Assembly: GCA_040881785.1 (NCBI GenBank)
Contig: JBBECO010000221.1
Location: 1-64,000 of the forward strand
Length of the DNA: 64,000 nt
DNA from: JACDCA01 sp040881785
GTDB taxonomy: Bacteria; Acidobacteriota; Vicinamibacteria; Vicinamibacterales; 2-12-FULL-66-21
Direction: 5' to 3'
Shown: positions 25,519 through 34,176 of the stretch, one piece after another
Layout of the letters: each line of letters begins with the position of its first letter
How positions within the stretch are numbered: the first letter of the stretch is position 1
Program-made: the position numbers and the translations under genes
Notes under the pieces: generated by a model
The model's input: the letters and a program-made list of their open reading frames with translations, nothing else
Databases searched by the model: none
Told to the model about the DNA's origin: nothing

Positions 25519-26631
25519 TCAACTCGCGCGGAGTAAGCGTAATGCGCCGTGTTCCGTTAGCGCCACGTGTGCGCCGAACGGGCGGCTGATCTCGTTCACT
25601 GTGTCACAGATCCATCGCCCATCGGCCAACGAGGCTCGATTGAGCCGCATGTGCCGAATCTGCAACGGCGTCATCTCCAACATCAGGAGCCGCCCGGTCT
25701 GCTGGCTGACCGACGGAAAGAACATCAGCACCAGGTCGTCGCGGTACCGTTCGTAGCCCGTAATGCCCTCGTAGTCGTCGATGAAGTCTCCGCAGCCATA
25801 GAGAATGAGCCGGTCGCGGTAGATCTCAATCGGTCGCACATGATGCGAGGAATGGCCGTAGACGATGTCGATGCCGCCCTCGACGAGCCGGTGCGCAAAG
25901 TTGATGTGCTGCCGTGGCACGTCATATCCCCAGTTGCCTCCCCAGTGGATCGACAGGACGGCGACGTCCCCCGGCAGCCTGTGACGGACGACGCGCGCGG
26001 CGACGTCTGCCGCAGTCTCGTCAGACAAGTCCGGCAAGAGGTTTACGCCCGGTTCGTCGGTCAGGGCCGCCCAATGGTCCGGCACGCCGCTGCTCTCGTG
26101 TGCGCACGCGCCGACGATCAGATGTTGGCCGCCAGAAAGCGCATGCACGACAGGGCCCATCGCCTCGTCACGGTTCCGTCCGGCGCCCACGGCTCGGATG
26201 TCCGAATTTCGAAGCGTCTCGAGCGTCTCGATGAGTCCCTCGGGCCCGTAGTCGAGCACGTGGTTGTTGGCGACGATGCAGATATCGAGGCGCGCCGCAC
26301 GAAGGCAACCGACGTTGTCCGGGTGCATGCGATAGTTGATGCCCTTCGGCTCGTGCTCGTTGCTGCGTGTGATGCTCGTTTCCAGGTTGACCAGACGTGC
26401 GGCGGGGGCCATGCGCGCCCATTCGGCAAGCGCGTCCCCCCAGATGTAGTCCGAGCCGAGACCTCGGGGTACCGGCCCGGATATCTGCTCCGCGAGTCGC
26501 ACGTACTCTCGCGCATCGGTGACGTACGGCTCGTGGAGCCCCGGCGCCGACGGCCGGATCAGGATCTGGTCAATGCCGCGACCAGTCATCACATCGCCGG
26601 CGAGAAAGAGCGTGATCGACGCCTCGTCCAT
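25519..26631 (-). CDS. CapA/PgsA-family metallophosphatase-like protein
   Basis: A 370-residue PF09587-type protein. Metal-site motifs of the calcineurin-like fold are visible: LFLAGDVMTGRGID (residues ~8-21), NLETSIT, VANNHVLDYGPEG, SIHWGGNWGY, GHSSHHVRPIE and YGCGDFIDDYEG. Family members are linked to poly-gamma-glutamate capsule synthesis or anchoring in bacilli; in other bacteria they are mostly uncharacterised. There is no signal peptide or pgsBC partner here, so a capsule role is unproven. The start overlaps the upstream stop (TGATG at 26631), showing tight coupling. Confidence 0.8.
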   Translation of the reverse strand: MDEASITLFLAGDVMTGRGIDQILIRPSAPGLHEPYVTDAREYVRLAEQISGPVPRGLGSDYIWGDALAEWARMAPAARLVNLETSITRSNEHEPKGINYRMHPDNVGCLRAARLDICIVANNHVLDYGPEGLIETLETLRNSDIRAVGAGRNRDEAMGPVVHALSGGQHLIVGACAHESSGVPDHWAALTDEPGVNLLPDLSDETAADVAARVVRHRLPGDVAVLSIHWGGNWGYDVPRQHINFAHRLVEGGIDIVYGHSSHHVRPIEIYRDRLILYGCGDFIDDYEGITGYERYRDDLVLMFFPSVSQQTGRLLMLEMTPLQIRHMRLNRASLADGRWICDTVNEISRPFGAHVALTEHGALRLLRAS

Positions 26632-27296
26632 CAGCGGACTCCAGGGCGCACTTTTGCGAAGGGATCAGAGATCTCGTCACGCGGATTGCCACTCTCCAGG
26701 CGCGCGCGCAGACCCTGTACGATCAGCGGCGCCTGACGCTCGACGCGGTCTTCGAGCACCACCCGCTCCACGAGCAACCGGCGAAACTCCCGCTGCAGGA
26801 CGTCGCGCCATTCAGCACCGGCCGTCCCCAACACAGCTGTCAACGATTCGATATCCCCGGCCGACAACTTGAGGCCACAGGCGCCTGGGCGGCACTGGCG
26901 GATCGCATCCATGTCGCGTTGATCGAGGGTGAGATCCGCGAGGTCGGATGGACGTGGCGGATCCGAAAAGCGCCCAATCGCCAGTACGAACCTGCTCCGT
27001 TTCAGCTCGGCAATCGCGCGCGTCCACGCCACCAGCGCATCGGGCGGTGCATTCAGCCGTGTGGCGACGAACACGGCGAGCTGTCCGTCCTTCCCGGACA
27101 AGACGCGGGCAATGACCTGATCGCGGTCGAGATCCGCTCTGTCTCGCGCGGACACCACGACCGACGGGGCGAGGAATTCAAACGGGTCGCTCCCTGCTTG
27201 CGGTGCGCCTCCGAAGGGACCCGTCTCGAGCGACAACGCGACGGCAGCCGCTGTGCAAATGAGCCGTCGGGATAATGCGTGCGGCATGGGAGACAT
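26631..27296 (-). CDS. Exported hypothetical protein coupled to capA
   Basis: A ~221-residue product with an N-terminal signal peptide (RRLICTAAAVALSLETGPFG) and a soluble region containing FLAPSVVVSARDRADLDRDQ, AVFVATRLNAPPDALVAW and FSDPPRPSDLADLTLD. I recognise no domain. The sequence has the even composition of a real protein, and its stop overlaps the capA start. The start may be ATG 27296 or ATG 27287. Near 26640 it ends in a short basic tail, so a 3' truncation is possible. Its role is unknown. Confidence 0.55.
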   Translation of the reverse strand: MSPMPHALSRRLICTAAAVALSLETGPFGGAPQAGSDPFEFLAPSVVVSARDRADLDRDQVIARVLSGKDGQLAVFVATRLNAPPDALVAWTRAIAELKRSRFVLAIGRFSDPPRPSDLADLTLDQRDMDAIRQCRPGACGLKLSAGDIESLTAVLGTAGAEWRDVLQREFRRLLVERVVLEDRVERQAPLIVQGLRARLESGNPRDEISDPFAKVRPGVR

Positions 27297-27327
27297 CTCG
27301 CGCCGGATCACCCGCGTTCGGCAGGCG

Positions 27328-27804
27328 CTATGCGGCTTCGACCTCGACCTTCGTGGCGGGTTGTGCCAGCGGCGCCGTCACGCGAAGCATCCCGTTTCGG
27401 TACTGCGCTGAGACCCGCGCAGGGTCAACCGGGTCAGAAAACGTGTAGCTCCGAAACAAAGGGCCGTTCGCGAACTCGCAGACCACGACCTCGCCTTCCT
27501 GTTCGCGATCCGAATGGTGCACAGGCGCACCCAGCACAAGTTCCGTCGGTGTTACCTGCACATCGAGCTGCTTCGGATCGATGCCCGCGATAGCGGCTTC
27601 GACGACGAACGCGTCCCTGGTCCGGCGCACCTCGAGAGCGGGTCGCCAAATGGTCTCCCGCTCCGCTGTGATCCAGTCCTCGACCGCGTGTCCGAAGGCG
27701 CCACCGCGTGCTCGAAAGATCTCCCGGGCACGCAGGGCGATGTGTCGCTGCACGCCTTCGACTTCGGCGAGCACACTGTCAACCGTGCGGGATCTGACCT
27801 TCAT
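27328..27804 (-). CDS. DUF2934-Hsp20 small heat-shock protein
   Basis: Residues ~8-45 (VQRHIALRAREIFRARGGAF) form a DUF2934-like helical segment. Residues ~52-155 are an alpha-crystallin domain (WRPALEVRRTRDAFVVEAAI, GIDPKQLDVQV, FRSYTFSDPVDPARVSA, YRNGMLRVTAPLA). ATG 27804 has a strong AGGAGG site. The frame stays open upstream to GTG 27909, adding a stretch with MESFPASDPPPWTLG, a peptide known as a separate small protein in other stress islands. That part may be the remnant of such a gene now in frame. The product should be an ATP-independent holdase. Confidence 0.8.
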   Translation of the reverse strand: MKVRSRTVDSVLAEVEGVQRHIALRAREIFRARGGAFGHAVEDWITAERETIWRPALEVRRTRDAFVVEAAIAGIDPKQLDVQVTPTELVLGAPVHHSDREQEGEVVVCEFANGPLFRSYTFSDPVDPARVSAQYRNGMLRVTAPLAQPATKVEVEAA

Positions 27805-27921
27805 GTCTGCCTCCTGCGATGTCACGCCGAGTGTCCACGGAGGTGGATCGCTGGCTGGGAACGATTCCATCAGCACTTCGTCGATCGCCGCCTCCGTGCC
27901 CGCGTTCACGAACGGCTCCGA

Positions 27922-28228
27922 TCACGGAACGACGGCGATATGGTCCTCGACCTCGTTGACTCCGGGCGCTGCCCACGCCGCGCGCCGCGCCTCGTCGCGC
28001 TCGAACCACGAGTGCACATTGCCGGACAGGGTGACCTTGCTGTCGGCAACGGCGACGTAGACGCCGAGCGCCACCCGCTCGGCGGTCGCTTTCTCCGAGT
28101 AGGTCCTGACGTCACCGCGCAGCCGTCACCACGCCGTTGTCGACCGACACGCCAATATCCGCGGCGTCGATGCTCGGCTCCCAGTCCAGGGCGTTCTGGA
28201 CATGCTGCTGGAAGTCTCTGTCTGTCAT
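27922..28228 (-). pseudogene. BON-domain protein, internally deleted and frameshifted
   Basis: From ATG 28228 (GGAG upstream) it reads MTDRDFQQHVQNALDWEPSI, then DIGVSVDNGVVT. Insertion of one base then shifts to a frame that continues LRGDVRTYSEKATAERVALG and VYVAVADSKVTLSGNVHSW, ending EVEDHIAVVP-stop at 27924-27922. Compared with its intact paralog at 3887-4537 (same start and same end), domain 1 is fused to the second half of domain 3. About 120 residues are lost, probably by recombination between the repeated domains. Confidence 0.7.
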
Positions 28229-28456
28229 CGTCGTTCTCCAATGCAGGTAGTTGCCTGACGGAATCACGAGCGAGCATCGCAACCTTCGTACCTGGGGGGA
28301 GGCAAGGCAGCCCGATTGCGAGCGCGGACGCCAGCCGCTCAGAGATCCCCACGCGAGCGGCGCTGAGCACCTCATGCGCAGTCTCTCGCAATGGCTGCGA
28401 AAGAATCCCGGCTCGACAACTGCCGGCCGAAGGGAACTGTCATGTCCCGTCCCCAC

Positions 28457-28798
28457 TCAACGTGAGCTTGATGACGACCTCGTCCTGAAAACGGTCATCC
28501 TCAACCCGTCGTAGGCGAACCGCGCGCGAATCCCGTGTTCGCGCGCCATCGCCGTCAGGGCAACGGCGATTTCGCGCGGCTCCGAGCGAACGATCCCCGA
28601 TCCGCAATGGGTGAACACGGCATTCTCGACGCCGGCCGCCGCACACCACTCGAGTTGTGTCCCAATGGCGGCGTGTCCGATGCGGACGGCGCCACGCCGT
28701 CGAATCAGCGGCCGATCGAGCGTCGCGCCATCACCAACGTACAGATCGACGTCTCCCGGGGCTGCAACTGGATTCGGCAGGCGGGCAAGGTCGGGCAC
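28457..28798 (-). CDS. C-terminal half of a metallo-beta-lactamase-fold hydrolase
   Basis: The 113-residue frame contains DVDLYVGDGATLDRPLIR, then IGHAAIGTQLEWCAAAGVE and AVFTHCGSGIV. These match the second half of MBL-fold proteins (metal-ligand Asp and the 'FTHcG' His). The N-terminal HxHxDH motif is missing. The sequence before GTG 28798 shows no hydrolase similarity. The last ten residues (TRSSSSSR) look like read-through. It is a 5'- and probably 3'-truncated gene on the same strand as its neighbours. Confidence 0.5.
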   Translation of the reverse strand: MPDLARLPNPVAAPGDVDLYVGDGATLDRPLIRRRGAVRIGHAAIGTQLEWCAAAGVENAVFTHCGSGIVRSEPREIAVALTAMAREHGIRARFAYDGLRMTVFRTRSSSSSR

Positions 28799-28888
28799 GA
28801 CCTCACACTCTGTTCGTTCGCGTTCGGGCAGCGGTCAGCCTCGCACGGCTCGGCGTTGATGAACGCCGCCTCGTGCCGCGATGGTGTG

Positions 28889-29104
28889 TCACACTCCCGC
28901 GCCGTGGACAACATAGGCCCCGCCCGCGGTCCGTCTGAGAACCTGTGCGGCCACGAGGGCATCCACCAGTGCATCGCAGACGAACGCGTCCAGTCCCCAC
29001 AGCTTCTGCATCTGCTTTTTGTTCAGGCTCAAACCAGGCATCTCCTGGTACTCGCCGCGGATACGTTGAAGCCACTCCGACACGGGTAATTGAGCTGACA
29101 CCAT
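28889..29104 (-). CDS. Small conserved protein with an HTH-like segment
   Basis: A 71-residue product from ATG 29104 with GGAGG five bases upstream. It shares the core EYQEMPGLSLNKKQMQKLWG and LD..VCDALVDALVAAQVL with the 98-residue protein at 5219-5515. The length fits a minimal winged-helix-like fold. The family is not named here. Both copies lie in same-strand arrays with BON genes, which suggests an ancestral duplication of a gene block. Function unknown. Confidence 0.6.
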   Translation of the reverse strand: MVSAQLPVSEWLQRIRGEYQEMPGLSLNKKQMQKLWGLDAFVCDALVDALVAAQVLRRTAGGAYVVHGAGV

Positions 29105-29246
29105 CGTTGCCTCCGGAAGCACGGACGTTCGTGTGCAGGCACATCCCGGGCCAGATCGAATTGGGCGCGGACCGTACGACATCGGGCGATCTTCAGGAAT
29201 CAGATGCAACAGGCATTGGGGGAATTTCCCAAGGTTAGTGGGAATG

Positions 29247-29810
29247 TTAACGACGCCTCGCAACACGAGTGGAGCTGCAGACGAGGCGCAGGTGCGACCA
29301 TCCTCGTCGATCCAGCGATTTGTCGAACGCGCCCGACGCATCTCGAACGACCGCGTCGGGGTCGACGGCGCGATCGAGTACGAGCACGATGACCGCCGGC
29401 GGCGCTCCATCGCGCCATTCCAGTTCGTGGAGCCTCCACACGGGAACACCGAGCGACTGGGGCACTGGCGGCACATCCTCGCCAACGAGAACGAGTCTGG
29501 CTGCCACGCGGGCGGTGATACGCGCCAGCAACTCGGGCGAGGCGCGGTAATCGATCGGCACGACGATGACACCGCCGAGCAGACAGCCCCAGAACGCGAC
29601 GATCCATTCCGGGCGGTTCTCGCTCCAGAACACGACCTTGTCGCCCTTGCGGACGCCGGCGTCGACCAGTCGTGACGCGAATCCGCGGGCGGCGCGGCCA
29701 ACCTCCACGTACGAGTGGCTTCGCGCTCTGAAGCCATCGTCGTACACGAGGAACGGACCCTTCGCTCTGGAGAGGTCGTCGAAGTAGTCAATCAGGGTGT
29801 CTCGAGGCAC
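29247..29810 (-). pseudogene. AMP-dependent acyl-CoA synthetase, N-terminal fragment
   Basis: The first ~140 of 187 residues match the opening of AMP-ligases: LIDYFDDLSRAKGPFLVYDD, then YVEVGRAARGFASRLVDAGV, KGDKVVFWSENRPEWIVAFW, and GGVIVVPIDYRASPELLARI. The ATP-binding P-loop (SGTTG) and everything after it are missing, and the last 45 residues are unrelated. It starts at GTG 29810, 21 bp after the rtcB stop. A deletion or frameshift has removed the catalytic part. A loose acyltransferase tail at 2499-2735 may come from the same type of fusion gene. Confidence 0.6.
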
Positions 29811-29831
29811 GTCTGCGTCCTCGCGGCCGAC

Positions 29832-31262
29832 CTATCCCTTGACGCACACCAGCGGTACCAGCTTCGCCACCTTGCGCGAGAGGCCGACCGCATCGGCCGC
29901 ATCGACGACGGCGCCCACATCCTTGTAAGCGCCAGGCGCTTCTTCCGCGACGCCGCGCGACGAAGGACTCTTCACGATGATCCCGCGCCCGGCCAACTCG
30001 TCGATCACCTGGCGCCCCTTCCACGTATGGAGCGCCTTGTGGCGGCTCATGGCCCGCCCGGCACCATGGCAGGACGATGAGAACGACAATCGCCCGGCAT
30101 CCTTCGTGCCGACGAGGATGTAGGAGGCGGTCCCCATCGTGCCGCCGATCAACACTGGCTGCCCGATCGCACGCAGGCCGTCCGGCAGCTCAGGATGTCC
30201 TGGCCCCAGCGCGCGCGTCGCACCCTTGCGATGAATGAAGACCGGCTTCGCCGCGCCGTTGCACACGTGGGTCTCGACCTTGCACGTGTTGTGTGACACG
30301 TCGTAGAGCAGGGTGAGGGTCGCCTGCGTCAGTACGGTGGCGAACGCCTCGCGCACGAGATGCGTGATGATTTGGCGATTGGCCAGTGCACAGTTGATCC
30401 CCGCACGCATGGCTCCGAGATAGCGACGGCCGAGCTCCGATTCGACTGGCGCGCACGCGAGCTCCCGATCCGGCAGCGTGATGCCGAACCCGGGGGCGGC
30501 AATCGCCATCTCCTTCAGGAACTCGGTGCCGATCTGGTGACCCAGGCCTCTCGAGCCGCAATGGATGGAGACGACCACGTCGTCCACCGCCACGCCGAAT
30601 CCCCGCGCGACATCAGGGTCGTAGATCTCCGCCACCCGCTGCACCTCGAGGTAGTGATTGCCGGAGCCAAGGGTGCCCATTTCGTCCTGCTGCCGATGTC
30701 GCGCCTTGAACGACACGGACGACGCGACTGCGCCCGCCATGCAGCCATGTTCCTCGACCCGATCGAGATCGGCCTCCGTTCCGTAGCCGCGTTGCACGGC
30801 CCAACGTGCGCCGCCTTCCAGCATGGCGTCGAGCTCGCGGTCGTCCAGGTGAATCCGGCCACGACTGCCGACCCCTGCCGGCACACTGCGGGATAACTGG
30901 TGGGCGAGGTCACGCTTGAGCGGCTCGATTGCGTCGGCAGTCACTCCCGTGCGCAGGGTGCGGACGCCGCACGAGATATCGAACCCGACGCCGCCAGCCG
31001 AGACGATACCGCCCTCCTGCGGGTCGAAGGCCGCGACGCCCCCGATCGGAAATCCATAGCCCCAGTGCGCGTCCGGCATGGCGTACGACGCGCGTTGAAT
31101 GCCCGGCAGCATCGCGACGTTGGTGATCTGTTCACGGACTTTCTCGTCCATCTCACGGACGAGCGCCTCGGACGCGTAGATCACGCCGGGGACGCGCATG
31201 GCGCCAGCCTGGGGGATCCACCACTCGCAGTCGGACTTGCGCACGAGCGATGACACGTCCAT
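29832..31262 (-). CDS. rtcB: RtcB RNA ligase
   Basis: A full-length 476-residue RtcB, the GTP- and Mn-dependent ligase that joins 2',3'-cyclic-phosphate or 3'-phosphate RNA ends to 5'-OH ends in tRNA and rRNA repair. The guanylylated histidine lies in SSCHGAGRAMSR (His399). Metal-site segments are GGVGFDISCGVRTL, MGTLGSGNHYLEVQ, VSIHCGSRGLGHQ and IGGTMGTASYILVGT. ATG 31262 follows AGGTGGG. It sits just downstream of a broken archease gene, its usual activator, and upstream of an AMP-ligase fragment. RtcB homologs also occur in the mycobacterial DosR locus (Rv2631). Confidence 0.95.
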   Translation of the reverse strand: MDVSSLVRKSDCEWWIPQAGAMRVPGVIYASEALVREMDEKVREQITNVAMLPGIQRASYAMPDAHWGYGFPIGGVAAFDPQEGGIVSAGGVGFDISCGVRTLRTGVTADAIEPLKRDLAHQLSRSVPAGVGSRGRIHLDDRELDAMLEGGARWAVQRGYGTEADLDRVEEHGCMAGAVASSVSFKARHRQQDEMGTLGSGNHYLEVQRVAEIYDPDVARGFGVAVDDVVVSIHCGSRGLGHQIGTEFLKEMAIAAPGFGITLPDRELACAPVESELGRRYLGAMRAGINCALANRQIITHLVREAFATVLTQATLTLLYDVSHNTCKVETHVCNGAAKPVFIHRKGATRALGPGHPELPDGLRAIGQPVLIGGTMGTASYILVGTKDAGRLSFSSSCHGAGRAMSRHKALHTWKGRQVIDELAGRGIIVKSPSSRGVAEEAPGAYKDVGAVVDAADAVGLSRKVAKLVPLVCVKG

Positions 31263-31274
31263 AACCCACCTGCT

Positions 31275-31589
31275 TTAAACATCGACGACACATTGCACGC
31301 GCCAGCCGTCTGGATTCTCTGCAACTTGGAGGGCAGTGAGTGTCGCCCCCTTGATTTCGACAGCTGGCTCGTGCCGAACGAGGTCAACTGGCTCCCCATA
31401 GGCGGTGGCGCGCAGCTCCCCTCCCTCGATCTCCACTGCGAAGTCGCCAAACAGCATCGTCCGAACGGCCATCTCGTAGACGAGCGCATTCAGCCACTCG
31501 ACCAGGAGGAAGGACGCCGATATCAGCGTCATGTGGGAAGTGCGCCCACGACGATCTGCGTGTCGCCGCTTCCTGGTCCATATCCACAC
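31275..31589 (-). pseudogene. Archease, frameshifted and internally deleted
   Basis: One frame near 31540 reads SWAHFPHDADIGV, the conserved archease N-terminus with its metal-binding His/Asp. Another frame continues FLLVEWLNALVYEMAVRTML, then DFAVEIEGGELRATAYGEPV, GATLTALQVAENPDGW and ends VQCVVDV, the archease C-terminus. About 35-40 residues of the middle are missing and the frame changes at the scar. Archease helps RtcB turn over. It ends 12 bp before the rtcB start, so the pair was an operon. Confidence 0.65.
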
Positions 31590-31687
31590 GTGATCATGCG
31601 GCGACCCTCGGCGCCGCGGTCATGATCTCTGACTTTCATGGTCCGCTTTGTTCCAGACGAGGCACGCCTGCCGTCTGCCGTCTCGCG

Positions 31688-31954
31688 CTATTCCCCGCAG
31701 CGCGCCACCGACCCGAGCCCGAAGCCGACCAGCGCGCCCACCAGGGCGCCGACACCGGCCGCAACCATCACGGCGCTCCCGGGGCGCCGCCTGATTTTCA
31801 GAACGGCGGCTGCGGCCGCGTCCTCAGCGGCGTGCTGACTCCGGACCATGACCCGCCGGCCTTGGCGTCTCGTCTCGTCGAGCTTCTCGAGCGCCGGACT
31901 CAACCGTTCCTTCACGGCTTCCACTGCATTTGCGGCTCCACTGTCAGTGGCCAT
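31688..31954 (-). CDS. ElaB/YqjD-like glycine-zipper membrane protein
   Basis: An 88-residue protein from ATG 31954 with GGAGG upstream. An amphipathic helical region (VEAVKERLSPALEKLDETRR) precedes a single C-terminal transmembrane segment with small-residue repeats (VMVAAGVGALVGALVGFGLG). This matches the layout of ElaB/YqjD (DUF883) proteins, tail-anchored and stress-induced in enterobacteria. It appears to be the first gene of the minus-strand array that runs to about 22 kb. Confidence 0.6.
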   Translation of the reverse strand: MATDSGAANAVEAVKERLSPALEKLDETRRQGRRVMVRSQHAAEDAAAAAVLKIRRRPGSAVMVAAGVGALVGALVGFGLGSVARCGE

Positions 31955-32355
31955 AGCGACCTCCGGCTGCGCTCGCCGCAAGAGCTGCGCCGTTATGTCC
32001 AGAGGAAGTGGCCCGACGATGGGCCGCGATACTCGCCGAAGCATCCCGCCCGATTTTCGCATCGGCAGAGCCGGCTCGTGCGGAGGATTTCCAAACGCGT
32101 GCGAACTTCTTCGCATCGGATCGGTACTCGTCGGTCGGCAGCTCGAAACACTGACCTTTCATTCGTTGACGGCGCCGACCGCCACCGCCTTTCGAACGCG
32201 ACAAGGGAGCCACAGGGCTGCCAGCCGTAACCGTGGCCACACCGGTCATTCGCCTCACGCTATGGCTTCATTCTGGCATTTGCCGAGGAGCAGGGCGAGA
32301 AGGGACCGCAGGCGAGCACCGTGCGCATTCTCGGCAAGCATCATTACGTGGCGCC
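31955..32355. other. Intergenic region between divergent arrays
   Basis: About 400 bases between the minus-strand glycine-zipper gene and the plus-strand polX gene. A minus-strand frame (MKGQCFELPTDEYRSDAKKF) looks weakly protein-like but continues into low-quality sequence. Promoters for both arrays should lie here; I cannot identify convincing -35/-10 boxes. Confidence 0.4.
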
Positions 32356-34176
32356 ATGAGGGCAACCGCCGTGGCCACGGCAGGGACCGCTCGCGTCGCT
32401 ACCACTCCTGCGCCACATCACCGCCGCAGCCACCCCGGGGCGCGGCACCGGGGTCCCCGTCGCTCTGTCGAGAACATCGACATCGCGCGCCTCTTCGAGG
32501 AGATCGCCGACCTGCTCGAGATCCAGGGTGAGAATCAGTTCCGTGTGCGCGCGTACCGGACGGCCGCGAGGACCCTTGGCACGCTCGGCGTCCCCGCAGC
32601 CTCCGTCGCGGCGGAAGGACGTCTCGACGAGCTGCCGGGCATCGGCAGGGACCTGGCGGACAAGATCTGCACGATTCTCCACACGGGCACGCTGCCGCTC
32701 CTGCAGGAGTTGACAGCGAAGACGCCGGAGAGCCTGGTGCAGATGCTCAGGATTCCGGGCCTCGGCCCGAAGCGCGCGAAGCAGATCTACGACACGCTCG
32801 GCATCACGACGCTGGAGGCCCTCGAGACGGCGGCGAACACCGGGAAGCTCCGGGAGCTGCCAGGCATCAAGAGCACGATCGAACACAAGATTCTACAGGG
32901 CCTGGCGGACCTGCGCGGGCACAGCGGGCGATGGCGGCTCGCCGACGCCGACGCGTACGTCCACTCGCTCGTCGCCTATCTGAAAGCCAGTCCCGCCGTC
33001 GCGCAGCTGGAGGTTGCGGGCAGCTACCGGCGACGAAAAGACACGGTGGGCGATATCGACATCCTGGTCGCCTCATCGCGTCCGGCCGCCGTGGTGAAGC
33101 AGTTCACGTCGTATGCACGTGTGACGCAGGTGCAGGCCGAAGGCCCGACGCGCAGCGCCGTGGTGCTCGATTGCGGGCTGCGGGTCGATCTGCGCGTCGT
33201 TCACGCGGTGTCATTGGGATCGGCGCTGCATTACTTCACGGGCTCAAAGCCGCACAACATCGCGATTCGCGCGCTCGGTCTCAAGCGCGGCCTCAAGATC
33301 AACAAGTACGGCGTGTTCCGCGGGACACGCCGCATCGGGGGACGCACTGAGGAACAGGTCTTCGAGGCCGTCGGCCTCCCGTGGATCGCACCAGAATTGC
33401 GCGAGGCGCGAGGGGAGATCGAAGCCGCCCGCAGCGGGCAGCTGCCGAAGCTGATCGAACTCTCAGACATCCGCGGCGATCTGCAGGTTCACACCAGCGC
33501 CACTGACGGCGTGAACGACCTTGCGGAGATGGTCGAGGCAGCGCGCAAGCGGGGCTACGAATACGTCGCCATCACCGATCACACGAAGGCTGTTCGGGTG
33601 GCCGGAGGTCTGACCCGCGGCGCGTTTCATCAGCAGTTCAAGGCGATCGAGCGCCTGCAGAAGAAGTGCTCGAGCATCACGATCCTGAAGGGTGCGGAGG
33701 TCGACATTCTCGATGATGGGACGCTCGACTTGGACGATGCGACACTGGCCGAGCTCGACGTGGTGATCGTCGCGGTGCACTCGAAGTTCAACGTCTCGCG
33801 TCCGGCCATGACCAAGCGCATCATCAGGGCACTCAAGCACCCGCATGTGCAGATTCTGGCGCATCCCACCGGGCGGATCATCGGCCAGCGCGAACCGTAT
33901 CAGCTCGACTTCGACGAGATCTTCAAGGCGGCCACCGACTATGGCGTGGCGCTTGAAATCAACGCACAACCCGAGCGGCTCGATCTCGACGACGTGCAGG
34001 CGCGCGCAGCGCAGGAGGCCGGTGTGGCGCTGGTCATCAGCACGGATGCGCACCGGAGGGAGGAGTTGAACTGCATGCGCTACGGCGTCGACCAGGCTCG
34101 ACGCGCGTGGTGCGAGGCGCAGCACATCCTCAACACGCGCCCGCTCGCCGGGCTGCAGAAGGCCTTACGCCGATGA
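32356..34176 (+). CDS. polX: DNA polymerase X with PHP exonuclease domain
   Basis: A bacterial PolX of ~606 residues. An N-terminal helix-hairpin-helix region (IARLFEEIADLLEIQGEN; ELPGIGRDLADKI; IPGLGPKRAKQIYDTLGI) precedes the nucleotidyltransferase palm with VAGSYRRRKDTVGDIDILVA and DLRVV (metal aspartates). A C-terminal PHP domain follows (LQVHTSATDG; AITDHTKA; ILAHPTGR; ISTDAHR), giving a 3'-5' exonuclease. The enzyme fills short gaps in base-excision repair. The start is uncertain: ATG 32356 gives a 35-residue basic leader before the conserved region. Its stop overlaps the ligA start (ATGA), forming a gap-fill-and-seal pair. Confidence 0.9.
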   Translation: MRATAVATAGTARVATTPAPHHRRSHPGARHRGPRRSVENIDIARLFEEIADLLEIQGENQFRVRAYRTAARTLGTLGVPAASVAAEGRLDELPGIGRDLADKICTILHTGTLPLLQELTAKTPESLVQMLRIPGLGPKRAKQIYDTLGITTLEALETAANTGKLRELPGIKSTIEHKILQGLADLRGHSGRWRLADADAYVHSLVAYLKASPAVAQLEVAGSYRRRKDTVGDIDILVASSRPAAVVKQFTSYARVTQVQAEGPTRSAVVLDCGLRVDLRVVHAVSLGSALHYFTGSKPHNIAIRALGLKRGLKINKYGVFRGTRRIGGRTEEQVFEAVGLPWIAPELREARGEIEAARSGQLPKLIELSDIRGDLQVHTSATDGVNDLAEMVEAARKRGYEYVAITDHTKAVRVAGGLTRGAFHQQFKAIERLQKKCSSITILKGAEVDILDDGTLDLDDATLAELDVVIVAVHSKFNVSRPAMTKRIIRALKHPHVQILAHPTGRIIGQREPYQLDFDEIFKAATDYGVALEINAQPERLDLDDVQARAAQEAGVALVISTDAHRREELNCMRYGVDQARRAWCEAQHILNTRPLAGLQKALRR

